DNA from: Chryseobacterium caseinilyticum
GTDB taxonomy: Bacteria > Bacteroidota > Bacteroidia > Flavobacteriales > Weeksellaceae
NCBI RefSeq assembly: GCF_014837145.1
Contig: NZ_JACYFS010000004.1
Coordinates: 1 to 64,000 of the forward strand
Direction of reading: 5' to 3'
Length of the DNA stretch: 64,000 nucleotides
Shown: one piece after another, positions 18,419 through 28,193 of the stretch
How the letters are laid out: every line of letters starts with the position of its first letter
How positions within the stretch are numbered: the first letter of the stretch is position 1
Made by a program: the position numbers and the translations under genes
Notes under the pieces: model-generated
Database searches by the model: none
What the model saw: the letters and a program-made list of their open reading frames with translations, nothing else
What the model was told of the DNA's origin: nothing

Positions 18419-19466
18419 AAATGTTCCACTCATAAAAACAAAAAGATTTTGGGCAGGTATTTTACTTGCCCAATTTATTTTGTTTTACATCTTTTCAAAG
18501 TCTGAATACTGGATCAGTTTCTTTGATAAATTATATGACGTTCAGAAGAATTTTCATATCAGAATTTTCAGCTGGATACCTTTCTCTGCAGGTGATTTAT
18601 TTTATATTCTTATTGGAATTTTTCTGCTAGTTCAGATCATGAACATCTTCAGAAAAAACAGAAGGAAAAAAGCACTGTTTAGGATTTTAATATTCTTAAA
18701 TATCATCTACTTTACATATCAGATCTTTTGGGGAATGATGTATTTCCAGAACCCGATCATTAAAAAATTAGCATCGCAGGACAAACCTAATGTAGAGAAA
18801 GCAAAACTTTTAGCTTTAAAATACCTGAAGAAGGCAGGCGAAACCCGAAAATCCGCTTCAGAGGATAAAAACGGAGTTTTTGTGATTAAAAACAGGGAAG
18901 GTTTAGTACAGGAAATCATCCGTCGTCAGAGCTTTTTGCCTAACCAAATTATTTCAAAGAATACACTCACAAAGATTTCTGTGAAGGAAAGCCTTTTCAG
19001 CAACATAATGAGTTACACAGGAATCTCTGGCTATTACAATCCATTTACAGCTGAAAGTCAGTTTAATTCAAATCTTCCTCATTCCATTATTCCGTTTACA
19101 ATTGCCCACGAAACTTCCCATCAGTTGGGGTTTGCCCGTGAGCAGGAGGCAAATTTTGTTGCTTACCTTACCGGCATCAACTCAGACAATCCCGAACTTC
19201 GCTACAGTGCTGAATATTTTACATTGAAAAGTCTGTTGAGATACATTTATACTGAGGATAAAATTTTTGCTGAAAATCTCATCAGGCAATATTCTCCTGC
19301 AATGAAAAGAGACCGTGCCTACGAAAGAAATTTCATGATAAGCCATGAAGGCAGACTGGAAGATTTTTTCGGATTCACCAATGATCTTTTTCTGAAAAGC
19401 AACCGTCAGGAGGGTTCAGTTACCTATTCTTACTTCGTCAATCTTCTTCTGAACTACGAGAAATAA
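18408..19466 (+). CDS. DUF3810 domain membrane protein with HExxH motif
   Basis: A 352-residue protein with three N-terminal membrane segments (residues about 12-32, 62-82 and 92-112) and a soluble domain. The domain carries HETSHQLGFAREQEANF near residue 230, an HExxH zinc-peptidase signature with a downstream Glu as in gluzincins. This is the layout of the DUF3810 family, whose members are presumed membrane-bound metallopeptidases; activity is inferred from the motif only. The start ATG overlaps the end of the MFS gene by 11 nt. A weak hairpin terminator follows the stop. Confidence 0.82.
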   Translation: MDTKNVPLIKTKRFWAGILLAQFILFYIFSKSEYWISFFDKLYDVQKNFHIRIFSWIPFSAGDLFYILIGIFLLVQIMNIFRKNRRKKALFRILIFLNIIYFTYQIFWGMMYFQNPIIKKLASQDKPNVEKAKLLALKYLKKAGETRKSASEDKNGVFVIKNREGLVQEIIRRQSFLPNQIISKNTLTKISVKESLFSNIMSYTGISGYYNPFTAESQFNSNLPHSIIPFTIAHETSHQLGFAREQEANFVAYLTGINSDNPELRYSAEYFTLKSLLRYIYTEDKIFAENLIRQYSPAMKRDRAYERNFMISHEGRLEDFFGFTNDLFLKSNRQEGSVTYSYFVNLLLNYEK

Positions 19467-19472
19467 AAAAAA

Positions 19473-19496
19473 GAACCGTATCAGGCGATACGATTC
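19473..19496 (+). terminator. Hairpin after DUF3810 gene
   Basis: GAACCGTATC, loop AGGC, GATACGATTC: 9 of 10 positions pair. There is no strong T-run, so termination would be weak; the position just after the stop supports the call. Confidence 0.5.
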
Positions 19497-19499
19497 TAA

Positions 19500-20076
19500 A
19501 AACACAAATGATGAAAAAAAATTTATTACCTTGACTTGTTCCCTCATTCAAGGTGATGTAAAAGTACGACAATAATTTAATTTCCAAAATACCTGCGACT
19601 CTTTTTTACAAAATTTAGTACAAATTTAACAAATACCACATCGTAATATACAGATTTTCACAACAATAAGAATTAACTGTACGTTAATAAAACGCTAATT
19701 ATATTGTCAAAATTACCTGAAATAGAGACACATTGCTTCATTAAGAAAAATTATATACTGCTATAATTATCAATCATTTGAGTCAAAAAAAACATGGATT
19801 CTGTTAAAAAATGTTAAAACGCTAAATTTGTCCATCTGACAAACATTTAAAATTACTTTCAAACTATGGTTAATACTGAGTTTTCTGAGATAAAAAACTT
19901 TAAATTTTACTGAAAGAATTTACCTTTTAAGTAAAAAAATGATTCTGAATCTCAATTTAAGATTCGTTTTACCTTTACTAATTTTTCTGCTATTTTTAAC
20001 GAAAGTAAACCAAGATTGGAAAAACATGTTTTATAAATTACCTGAAAGCAAAAGCCATAAACTTGCAAAATTCATA
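19500..20076. other. AT-rich spacer upstream of the GH28 gene
   Basis: A very AT-rich stretch with frequent stops in all frames and no recognisable gene, tRNA or long repeat. The GH28 promoter follows at 20077. I see nothing else that I can support. Confidence 0.4.
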
Positions 20077-20108
20077 TTGGTACAGTAATAATTTACTGAT
20101 TAATTTTG
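20077..20108 (+). promoter_or_regulatory. Promoter of the GH28-DUF4450 pair
   Basis: TTG, 21 nt, TAATTTTG, both close to the Bacteroidetes consensus. It leaves a leader of about 100 nt before the GH28 ATG at 20215. Confidence 0.6.
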
Positions 20109-20214
20109 AAGAACCGACAGTGCAGGATAATTATTGATTCTAATAATATTAGTTTGCAAAATAAAGTTTTACAGAAAAGGAAATTTTTCCTTCCAACTAA
20201 ATATGTTTGTCATT

Positions 20215-21618
20215 ATGAAAAAATTCACGCTGATTCTCCTCGCATTTCTACTGTCAATACCGCTTTCCGCTCAATACAAACCGTGGACTTCCGCAAAGCA
20301 GCCTTTAAAAGAAATTAAAGCTTTAAAGAAACAAATCAAAGCTCCAAAATTCAGAAAAGCAGACTATCTGATAACGGATTTCGGAGCAGTAGGTGACGGA
20401 AAAACAAAAAATACGGAAGCTTTCAAAAAAGCGATTGAAAAATGCAGCGCTGAAGGCGGCGGACGAGTTGTGGTTCCAAACGGCGTTTTCCTAACGGGTG
20501 CAATTTATCTTGAATCTAATGTGAATCTTCATTTGACCGATGGTTCAACGATTCTGTTCAGTCAGGACAGCAACGACTACCCTATCGTCTTCACGCGTTG
20601 GGAAGGGATGGAATGTATGAATTATTCCTCTTTGATTTACGCTTATGAAGAAGAAAATATTGCAGTGACCGGAAAAGGAACTTTGGATGGAAATTCAGAT
20701 TTAGACAACTGGTGGTTCTGGTGTGGCGCTACAAAATATGGTTACAACACATCGCGTCCGGGAAGACAAAATCCTGCAAGAGCTAAACTTCACGAATATA
20801 TGGCCAACAGAACGCCTGCAAGAGAAAGAATTTTTGGGGACGGATGGTATTTAAGACCCAATTTCGTTCAGCCTTACAAGTCTAAAAACTTCTATATGGC
20901 AGATGTTTTGGTGAAAAATTCTCCGATGTGGAATCTGAATCCTGTTTTGTGTGAAAATGTTTTAATTGAAAGAGTAAAAGTAATCAGCCACGGACCAAAC
21001 AACGATGGTTTCGACCCTGAAGCGTGTAAAAATGTATGGATTAAAGATTCTTATTTTGACACCGGAGACGACTGTATTGCCATTAAATCAGGTAGAGACG
21101 AGGACGGAAGAGATATAGGAAGACCTGCAGAAAACCACATCATCGAAAACTGCGAAATGAAAGACGGTCACGGCGGTGTTGTGATTGGAAGTGAAATTGC
21201 AGGCGGTGCGAAAAATATTTATGCCATTGGAAATGTGATGGACAGCAAGAATCTTGACCGTGCGTTGAGAATTAAAACAAGCTCAAGCCGTGGCGGAACG
21301 ATTGAAAATGTATTTTTCTACAACACAAAAGTGGGCGCTTACAAAGAAGCTGCCGTTCGTTTCAATATGCATTATGAAAAGCCTGGAAATCACATTCCGA
21401 CCATCAGAAATATCTGGGTTGAGAATTTAACCGTTGATAAAGGCGGGAAATATGCCGTATTTTCTGATGCTTATGAATCTTCGCCAGTAACGGATTTCAC
21501 GATGATTAATGCAAAAATGGTTGGCGTTCAGATTCCTTACAAAGTAGATTACCTGAAAAATGTGACTTTAAAAAATGTAACCGTTAACGGACAGCCATTA
21601 ACTGAGTTAAAACCATAA
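20215..21618 (+). CDS. Glycoside hydrolase family 28 (polygalacturonase-type) enzyme
   Basis: A 467-residue secreted protein. After a signal peptide (MKKFTLILLAFLLSIPLSAQ) comes a right-handed beta-helix with all GH28 catalytic motifs: NNDGFDPEA, DTGDDCIAIKSG, GHGGVVIGSE and RALRIKTS. The N-terminal YLITDFGAVGDGKTKNTEAF is the usual pectate-helix cap. GH28 enzymes hydrolyse galacturonan or rhamnogalacturonan backbones by inversion; the exact linkage is unclear. The ATG at 20215 begins the signal peptide, so upstream in-frame codons are excluded. It is followed after one nucleotide by the DUF4450 gene, and together they look like a pectin side cluster. Confidence 0.93.
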   Translation: MKKFTLILLAFLLSIPLSAQYKPWTSAKQPLKEIKALKKQIKAPKFRKADYLITDFGAVGDGKTKNTEAFKKAIEKCSAEGGGRVVVPNGVFLTGAIYLESNVNLHLTDGSTILFSQDSNDYPIVFTRWEGMECMNYSSLIYAYEEENIAVTGKGTLDGNSDLDNWWFWCGATKYGYNTSRPGRQNPARAKLHEYMANRTPARERIFGDGWYLRPNFVQPYKSKNFYMADVLVKNSPMWNLNPVLCENVLIERVKVISHGPNNDGFDPEACKNVWIKDSYFDTGDDCIAIKSGRDEDGRDIGRPAENHIIENCEMKDGHGGVVIGSEIAGGAKNIYAIGNVMDSKNLDRALRIKTSSSRGGTIENVFFYNTKVGAYKEAAVRFNMHYEKPGNHIPTIRNIWVENLTVDKGGKYAVFSDAYESSPVTDFTMINAKMVGVQIPYKVDYLKNVTLKNVTVNGQPLTELKP

Positions 21619-21619
21619 A

Positions 21620-24600
21620 ATGCGAAGAAAAACCATTTTCGCCGGACTTCTGGTTTTATCGGCATTCTCACTCTCCTATTCCCAATCAAAACATTGGCAG
21701 AATAATGAGCGTGAACTGCATTACAAAGAAGACAAAGGCGATTTTTTATTGGTCAACGGAAAATACAGATTCAACCGTGCTTTGTATGGTGATAACCGTG
21801 CTTCGAGAGTTGAAGCGGGAGATTTGCCTGAATTTGCGCTGTATCTTCCGGGAATGGGCGGAAATCTTCAGTTCGTTATTCAGAAAGGAAATTCGATTAA
21901 GAAATTAATTCAGGCTGATAATATTGAAACACGTTACCGACCGGGTTCAATGCTGTATGAAATCAAAGACCCCATTCTTGGAAACGGAACTTTAAAACTG
22001 ACCGTTTTGGCACAGGCTAAGGAAGAAGGTTTGGTTTTAAAAATGGAAACCGTGAATTTAGATTCTGCAACAAAAATTTACGCAGTTTACGGCGGTGCTA
22101 GCGGAACGACTTTCAGCAGAAACGGCGACATAGGTGCAGACCCGGAATCCGGATTTTATCTGCTGCCTGAATATTGTCTGAACAATCAGTTTCAGTTGAA
22201 TAAAAATCAGTTTCAGCTCAATTATTTAAATAAGAAAAAAGAAACTCAATCCGTTTACGGAAGTTTTTCAAATGTCAATTCATTACAGCAAACTGATGCG
22301 ACGACTTTAGAAAAACTGGCTGAGTTTACTCAAAATAAAGCAGACAAATCTCCGATTGTTTACGCTTCTTATTCTTCTCAAAAGCAACCGGTTTACATTC
22401 AGATTGCCAAAGGAAAATCAGATAAAAACTTTTCAGATGAAGATTTGAAAAACATCTTCAATGAGGCGGAAAAATCCCGTTTGACATTAACCAACAGAAT
22501 TCAGCTAAAAACTCCGGATGCGGATTTAAATAATTTCGGAGCCAATTTAGCGGTCGCAGCGGATGGAATTTGGGAAAGTCCGACCTTTCTTCACGGAGCC
22601 GTTGCCTGGAGAATGCGCTTGAATGCCTGGCGGGGCGCTTACACAGCCGATGCGTTGAACTGGCACGACAGAGCGAAAGAACATTTTGAAAGTTATGCCA
22701 ATTCGCAGGTTCTGAAACCCGATTTTGCACCTGTCGAAATGGACACGATGCGACATCTTGCCCGTCACGAGGAAAAAATGGGAACTTCTGTTTTTTCAAG
22801 CGGATATATTTCCAGGAATCCGAATGACAACACAAAACCGCACCATTATGATATGAATCTGGTGTTTTTTGACCAGATGTTTTCACACTTCAATTACACC
22901 GGAGACAAGGATTTCCTGAAAAAAATGTGGCCGACAATGGTTCGTCATATGAATTGGGAAAAACGGAATTTCAAGCGTGGTGATTTGTATGATGCGTATG
23001 CGGCGATTTGGGCAAGTGATGCGCTTCAATATTCGGGTGGAAAAGTAACGCACACTTCAGCCTATAATTACAGAGCCAACCGTGAAATGGCAAAACTGGC
23101 GAAAATCATTGGAGAAAATCCTCAGCCTTACGAACAGGAAGCGGATGCGATTTTAAAAGCAATGAAAAACCAACTTTGGCTTAGAGAAAAAGGGTATTTT
23201 GCTGAATTTAAAGATGCTTTGGGTAATCAAATCGTTCACGACAAACCTGGAATCTGGTCGATTTATCACGTTTCCGATGCGTTTATTCTGAATGAATTTG
23301 AAGATTACCAAAACTTACAGTACATCAATCATCACACACCGAAAATTCCGATTACGGTAAAAGGTGCGGATAATAAAGACTATTTTACTTTAGCAACAAC
23401 AAATTGGCAACCATACGACTGGTCAATTAATAATGTGGCTTTGGCGGAAAACTTACAGACCGCTCTGGCGTATTGGCAAGCCGGAAGAACTGAGGATGCT
23501 TATCAACTTTGGAAGGGAAATCTGGTGGAGTCGATGTATTACGGCATCAGTCCGGGGAATTTTGAACAGCTTTCTCATTACGATGCATTCCGTGGAGAAT
23601 TGTACCGTGATTTCGCTGACCCGATTGGTGTGGCATCAAGAACTTTGACGGAAGGGCTTTTCGGAGTTTATCCAAATTTGTTGGAAAATAAAATCAGCAT
23701 CAAACCGGGCTTCCCGAAAGACTGGAATTCTGCCGAGCTGAAACTTCCCGATTGGGATTATCAGTTTACCAGAACTTCAAAAAAAACGGAATATTTATTT
23801 AAATCAAAATATCAGAATCCGGTATCGCTGGAAATGCATATTCCTGTAAATTATTCCAACATCAAATCGGTGAAAGTGAATGGCAAAAAAGTGGATTGGA
23901 AGATTAAACCCAATTCGATTTCACAACCATTTGTTCAGTTTGAAACGCCAAAAAGAAAAGATTTTAAAATTGAAATCAACTATTCCGGAGAAGAACTGAA
24001 AAATGAACAAACTGATTACGTTAATTATATTTCTGATAATCTTCAGTTAAATTTTGATTCAAAAAAGAAAATTAAAAATATCTACGACCCGCAAGGACTA
24101 ATAAAAAATTCCTCTCCTCTGGAGGGGTGGATTCGACCGAAGGGAGAAGACGGGGTGGTTAACCAGGCAATTACATTGGATAATAAAGAAAGAAAAGGAA
24201 CTTTTTTCGTTCAGGTCGAGCAAAACGGAACAGCCTGGTGGCAACCGGTGAATGTTGACATCCGTTTTCCTTTGGAGACAAAATGGGTGAATAAAAAATT
24301 GCAGATTCAGTCGAAATCTTCCAATCCAATTACTGGAAAACTGACGGTTAATGGTTTAAACAAAACTTTTGCGATTCAAAAAAATCAAAATACAAATATT
24401 GAAATTCATGTGAATGTTTTGAGCAAAGGAACCAATTCAATCGTCCTTGATTATAACGGAATTCAACAGAATATTGAAATTACAGACTGGGAAATAGAAA
24501 ACCAAGGTCAATTCAACAACATTTCACTGGCTTCAAAATACAATGAAAAAGTAACCGAGACTTTCAATCAGAAATACCTTTCACCGAGATTGGAAGTTCC

Positions 24601-25228
24601 GACTTTACAGCTTCCGTGGCAGGGAATCGGAAACTGGTGTTATCCATTAATCACCGCTCAAATCGATGACAGCGGATTGATGAGCAAAAGAAAAAACGGT
24701 AAAGTAGAATTTCTTGGAATTCCTTTTTTAATAGACAAAACCGATAAAAATATTGCTTTTGTAAGTCAGTGGGATAATTATTCGGATGTTCTTGAAATTC
24801 CAGTTACAGGAAAAGGAAAGAAAATCTATTTTCTGATGGCTGGAACTACGAATCCGATGCAGTCGCAGATTGTGAATGGAAAAATTACGGTTCAGTATGC
24901 AGATGGTTCGACAGCTGAATTGGAGTTGAAAAATCCGACGAACTGGTGGCCGATTGAGCAGGATTTGTTTGATGACAATTTTGCCTTTGAAATTCCGGAT
25001 GATAAAATTCCGTATCGCGTAAAACTGAAAACGGGAGAATTGTACAAAGGTGGAACTTTGAGCAAATACTCAAGCATCAAAGGATTTACCGACCGTCAGG
25101 TGGATGGTGGTTCTGCCACAATTCTGGATTTGCCGATTGATGCGAGTAAAGAATTAAAATCAATAAAATTAACGGCCGTGAGTAATGATGTGGTGATAGG
25201 AATGATGAGTGCGACGGTTTTGAAATAG
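21620..25228 (+). CDS. DUF4450-type large secreted protein, probable glycoside hydrolase
   Basis: A 1,202-residue protein with a signal peptide (FAGLLVLSAFSLSYSQ). Residues about 300-720 resemble an (alpha/alpha)6 toroid (HGAVAWRMRLNAWRGAYTAD, ending with YGISPGNFEQLSHYDAFRGE). Beta-rich domains follow to the C-terminus. The overall layout fits the DUF4450 proteins found in Bacteroidetes pectin loci; catalytic specificity is not established. The gene starts 1 nt after the GH28 stop, so the two are an operon. Residues about 833-849 (SPLEGWIRPKGEDGVVN) are encoded by an interspersed repeat that is otherwise intergenic here, an odd insertion in a linker. Confidence 0.65.
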   Translation: MRRKTIFAGLLVLSAFSLSYSQSKHWQNNERELHYKEDKGDFLLVNGKYRFNRALYGDNRASRVEAGDLPEFALYLPGMGGNLQFVIQKGNSIKKLIQADNIETRYRPGSMLYEIKDPILGNGTLKLTVLAQAKEEGLVLKMETVNLDSATKIYAVYGGASGTTFSRNGDIGADPESGFYLLPEYCLNNQFQLNKNQFQLNYLNKKKETQSVYGSFSNVNSLQQTDATTLEKLAEFTQNKADKSPIVYASYSSQKQPVYIQIAKGKSDKNFSDEDLKNIFNEAEKSRLTLTNRIQLKTPDADLNNFGANLAVAADGIWESPTFLHGAVAWRMRLNAWRGAYTADALNWHDRAKEHFESYANSQVLKPDFAPVEMDTMRHLARHEEKMGTSVFSSGYISRNPNDNTKPHHYDMNLVFFDQMFSHFNYTGDKDFLKKMWPTMVRHMNWEKRNFKRGDLYDAYAAIWASDALQYSGGKVTHTSAYNYRANREMAKLAKIIGENPQPYEQEADAILKAMKNQLWLREKGYFAEFKDALGNQIVHDKPGIWSIYHVSDAFILNEFEDYQNLQYINHHTPKIPITVKGADNKDYFTLATTNWQPYDWSINNVALAENLQTALAYWQAGRTEDAYQLWKGNLVESMYYGISPGNFEQLSHYDAFRGELYRDFADPIGVASRTLTEGLFGVYPNLLENKISIKPGFPKDWNSAELKLPDWDYQFTRTSKKTEYLFKSKYQNPVSLEMHIPVNYSNIKSVKVNGKKVDWKIKPNSISQPFVQFETPKRKDFKIEINYSGEELKNEQTDYVNYISDNLQLNFDSKKKIKNIYDPQGLIKNSSPLEGWIRPKGEDGVVNQAITLDNKERKGTFFVQVEQNGTAWWQPVNVDIRFPLETKWVNKKLQIQSKSSNPITGKLTVNGLNKTFAIQKNQNTNIEIHVNVLSKGTNSIVLDYNGIQQNIEITDWEIENQGQFNNISLASKYNEKVTETFNQKYLSPRLEVPTLQLPWQGIGNWCYPLITAQIDDSGLMSKRKNGKVEFLGIPFLIDKTDKNIAFVSQWDNYSDVLEIPVTGKGKKIYFLMAGTTNPMQSQIVNGKITVQYADGSTAELELKNPTNWWPIEQDLFDDNFAFEIPDDKIPYRVKLKTGELYKGGTLSKYSSIKGFTDRQVDGGSATILDLPIDASKELKSIKLTAVSNDVVIGMMSATVLK
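24111..24160 (+). repeat. Interspersed repeat inside the DUF4450 coding sequence
   Basis: Begins CCTCTCCTCTGGAGGGGTGG and ends GACGGGGTGGTT, the same ends as the intergenic copy at 1385-1433 (opposite strand). The reading frame passes through it without a stop, so the gene appears to have absorbed a copy. Confidence 0.7.
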
Positions 25229-25388
25229 GTGAAAATGCCACGAATGCACGAATTAAAATATGCTTAAGATTATAAAATTACTCCCTTTAGGGTTGGGGGA
25301 AGAATTTTGATGAAATTGGATAAGCTTTAGATAAATCATAAAAATATCCTTGCATTCGAGGCAGATAAAATAAAATAATGAAAAGGCT

Positions 25389-25529
25389 TTTAACCGCAAA
25401 AGCATCAAAAGAAATAATTGAAATAAAGTGATTCAAAAGTTTGCAAAATGTTGAATCTAAATACTGTCATCTTGCTGACTTTTGAGTATCTAGAAAACAT
25501 ATAAATCTTTTGTCTCTTTTGCGGTTAAA
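25389..25529. repeat. MITE-like element with 24-bp terminal inverted repeats
   Basis: The left end begins TTTAACCGCAAAAGCATC; the right end is its inverse. 21 of 24 positions match when the ends are folded. It is 141 bp long with no coding capacity. Related inverted pairs flank the spacers at 35032-35115 and 39820-39983. Confidence 0.6.
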
Positions 25530-25560
25530 AACATCATCAACTAATAAAATTAATTGCGTA

Positions 25561-27696
25561 ATGAAAAAAATTACAATATATCTAGGAATTTTCCTGATGG
25601 GATTTTCTTCAGTGAATGCCCAGAAAATCGACCGGAAAAAAGTCGTTCAGCGACATAATATTGTCAACACAAAAGCCGATACGCTTTCCACTTTTACGGT
25701 GGGAAACGGAAAGTTTGCCTACACGGTTGACATTACCGGAATGCAGTCGTTTCCTGAGTATTACAAGAACGGCGTTTCTCTCGGAACACAGTCTGAATGG
25801 GGCTGGAACAGCTTTCCGAACAAAGAGAATTATAAATTTGAGGAAACTTTAAAGCCTTACGATTTTAATAACGACGGGCGAAAAGCTTTATACTCCGTTC
25901 AAATCAAAGAACCGGAAAGAAATAAAGGGGCTGTGGAATATTTCCGTGTGAACCAACACCGTTTGCAGTTGGGAAATATCGGGATTGAACTGACGAAAAA
26001 AGACGGTCAAAAAGCGAAAATTTCAGACCTGACCAACGTCAATCAGAAGATTGATTTATGGACTGGAATTATCACAAGCGAATTTTCTCTGGAAGGAACT
26101 CCGGTAAAAGTCTGGACGGCTTCTTTCCAAAATTCAGATAAAATCGGGGTGAAAATTGAATCGGATTTGGTGGCTAAAGGAAAGCTTAAAGTTTTTGCCA
26201 AATATCCACATCCGTCGGGACAGTTTTTGGATGACGCTGCATTTTATGGAAGAGAAAATGAGCATACTACGAAAATTGTTTCTTCTCAGTCGACGCAGGG
26301 TTTGATTCAGCACAAACTGCAAAGCACGGATTATTATACTCAATTGAATTTTACGGAAGGAAAACTTCGTGAGGCTGGAAAACACTACTTCGTTTACGAA
26401 CCTTCTTCGAAAAACAAAACCGTTGAGTTAAGTGTTGAGTTTTCCGCTAAAAGTCCGAAATCTAACAGAACTTTATTTGCAGATGCTGAAAAAGAAAGTA
26501 CTTCTGGCTGGAAAAACTTCTGGCAAAGCGGTGCTGCTGTTGATTTTGAGGGAAGTACAGACCCAAGAGCCAATGAGCTTGAAAGAAGAGTTGTCTTGTC
26601 AGAATACTTAACTAAAGTTCAGTGTGGAGGAAATAATCCACCACAAGAAACAGGTTTGACTTTCAACAGCTGGTACGGAAAACCGCACACGGAAATGCAT
26701 TGGTGGCACGGCGTTCACTTCGCTTTGTGGGGAAGACCGGAGATTTTGGAAAAACAGTTAGATTACTATTTCAGGTCGTTTGATAAAGCTAAAAAATTAG
26801 CCGAAAGACAAGGCTATAAAGGCGTTCGTTGGATTAAAATGTCGGACAATGAAGGAAATGAAAGTCCCTCTTCTGTTGCAGCATTTTTGATTTGGGAACA
26901 GCCGCACATTATTTATATGACCGAACTTTTGTACCGTAACAGCAAGGATAAAAAAGTTCTTGAAAAATATAAAGATTTGATTTTTGCGACGGCTGATTTT
27001 ATGGCTGATTTTGCGACTTATGACAAGGAGAAAAACCGCTACAACTTAGGAAAAGGCGTAATTCCGGCTCAGGAAGTTTTTCCAGCAAAAGACACTTACA
27101 ACCCGACTTACGAGGTGGCGTACTGGGATTGGTCGCTTAAAATCGCTCAGCAGTGGAAAGAAAGATTGGGTCAGCCGAGAGATAAAAAATGGGATGATGT
27201 GATTAATAAACTGGCTCCGCTTCCGGTACAGGACGGCGTTTATTTATCGACAGAATCAGCAAAAGATTCATTCACATTTCCAAAATGGATGACCGACCAC
27301 CCAGCAGTTTTGGGCGCATTGGGAATGGTTCCTGAATCTCCGAAACTGGATAAAAAAATAATGAAAAACACGCTGGATATCGTTTGGGAAAGATGGAACT
27401 GGGAACATACCTGGGGTTGGGATTTCCCAATGACAGCAATGAACGCGGCAAGACTGGGACTCCCAAATAAAGCTTTGGACGCTTTGTTTATGAACATTCA
27501 AACCAATACCTATCTGAAAAACGGACATAATTTCCAGGACAAACGTCTTAGAATTTATCTTCCCGGAAACGGTGGTGTTTTAACTACTGTTGCAATGATG
27601 TTGGAAGGTTGGGATGCTTCGACAGGAGAATTTCCTGGTTTCCCGAAAGACGGAAGCTGGAAGATAAAAGCGGAAGGTTTTAAAAAGATGCCTTAA
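25561..27696 (+). CDS. Secreted six-hairpin glycosidase-like protein
   Basis: A 711-residue protein with a signal peptide (KKITIYLGIFLMGFSSVNAQ). The N-terminal ~300 residues look like a beta-sandwich, and the rest like an (alpha/alpha)6 barrel of the GH65/GH95-type clan: EMHWWHGVHFALWGRPE near residue 375 and GWDFPMTAMNAARLGLPNKA near 615. I cannot assign a CAZy family with certainty. Context next to GH28 and DUF4450 genes suggests trimming of pectin side chains in the periplasm. The ATG at 25561 starts the signal peptide. It is separated from DUF4450 by a MITE-like element and ends at a strong terminator. Confidence 0.65.
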   Translation: MKKITIYLGIFLMGFSSVNAQKIDRKKVVQRHNIVNTKADTLSTFTVGNGKFAYTVDITGMQSFPEYYKNGVSLGTQSEWGWNSFPNKENYKFEETLKPYDFNNDGRKALYSVQIKEPERNKGAVEYFRVNQHRLQLGNIGIELTKKDGQKAKISDLTNVNQKIDLWTGIITSEFSLEGTPVKVWTASFQNSDKIGVKIESDLVAKGKLKVFAKYPHPSGQFLDDAAFYGRENEHTTKIVSSQSTQGLIQHKLQSTDYYTQLNFTEGKLREAGKHYFVYEPSSKNKTVELSVEFSAKSPKSNRTLFADAEKESTSGWKNFWQSGAAVDFEGSTDPRANELERRVVLSEYLTKVQCGGNNPPQETGLTFNSWYGKPHTEMHWWHGVHFALWGRPEILEKQLDYYFRSFDKAKKLAERQGYKGVRWIKMSDNEGNESPSSVAAFLIWEQPHIIYMTELLYRNSKDKKVLEKYKDLIFATADFMADFATYDKEKNRYNLGKGVIPAQEVFPAKDTYNPTYEVAYWDWSLKIAQQWKERLGQPRDKKWDDVINKLAPLPVQDGVYLSTESAKDSFTFPKWMTDHPAVLGALGMVPESPKLDKKIMKNTLDIVWERWNWEHTWGWDFPMTAMNAARLGLPNKALDALFMNIQTNTYLKNGHNFQDKRLRIYLPGNGGVLTTVAMMLEGWDASTGEFPGFPKDGSWKIKAEGFKKMP

Positions 27697-27722
27697 AAAT
27701 TTCACATTCATATAGTTTCTAA

Positions 27723-27753
27723 AGTCTGTTCCGAAAGGGGCAGGCTTTTTTTT
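27723..27753 (+). terminator. Rho-independent terminator
   Basis: AGTCTGTTCC, GAAA tetraloop, GGGGCAGGCT: ten pairs including G-T wobbles, followed by eight T. It closes the plus-strand pectin cluster. Confidence 0.9.
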
Positions 27754-27825
27754 GAATAATAATCTGAAAATTATCAGCTGTGATTTTCTTTTAATTTATC
27801 CTGACAGGTTTCCAACCACATTCGT

Positions 27826-28179
27826 TTATTCGCCAAAAACTTCTTCAGGAAAAGTGCTTACATAATATTCTAAATAATTGAAGTCAAGATTAAAAAAATT
27901 TTGCCCCACTGAGGTATTTCTTTTTATTTCATCAATGATGTCAGCTTTTGAATACATTTCACCATTAAGCGTGGATATCATATTGTCTTCAACAGATTTT
28001 TTATATCTTTCAATCACAAGTTTCAGCCGTAACTGCTTATCCAGTAAAGAAAGAGGATATATTTTCTTATCACCCGAAGCTACTTCGTCATATAATACAA
28101 AACTGTCTGATTGCGGATTGTAGCTCAGTGGCTTGCTTTTAGCCTCATCAATAATTGCCGGAAGGTTAATTTTTTTCAT
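27826..28179 (-). CDS. Small protein homologous to the N-terminal domain of the caspase-like neighbour
   Basis: A 117-residue protein with no signal peptide. By eye it aligns over its full length with residues 1-113 of the upstream protein (28238-29350): INLPAI with LTLPQF, and IIDEIKRNTSVGQ with IISHIENQTSLGK, followed by a similar Tyr-containing helix. It is therefore a stand-alone copy of that domain. I do not recognise the family. It may bind the effector's N-domain as an inhibitor, partner or adaptor; this is inference. It lies 58 bp downstream on the same strand, with a hairpin terminator between, so its expression may depend on read-through or on a separate promoter I could not find. 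Confidence 0.7.
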   Translation of the reverse strand: MKKINLPAIIDEAKSKPLSYNPQSDSFVLYDEVASGDKKIYPLSLLDKQLRLKLVIERYKKSVEDNMISTLNGEMYSKADIIDEIKRNTSVGQNFFNLDFNYLEYYVSTFPEEVFGE

Positions 28180-28193
28180 AATGGTAAAAATAA

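Noticed and set aside
20106-20318. Short plus-strand frame overlapping the GH28 start
   Set aside because: It runs in another frame over the GH28 signal peptide and promoter leader.
22458-22886. Minus-strand 142-codon frame within the DUF4450 gene
   Set aside because: Antisense to a conserved toroid segment; composition typical of a shadow frame.
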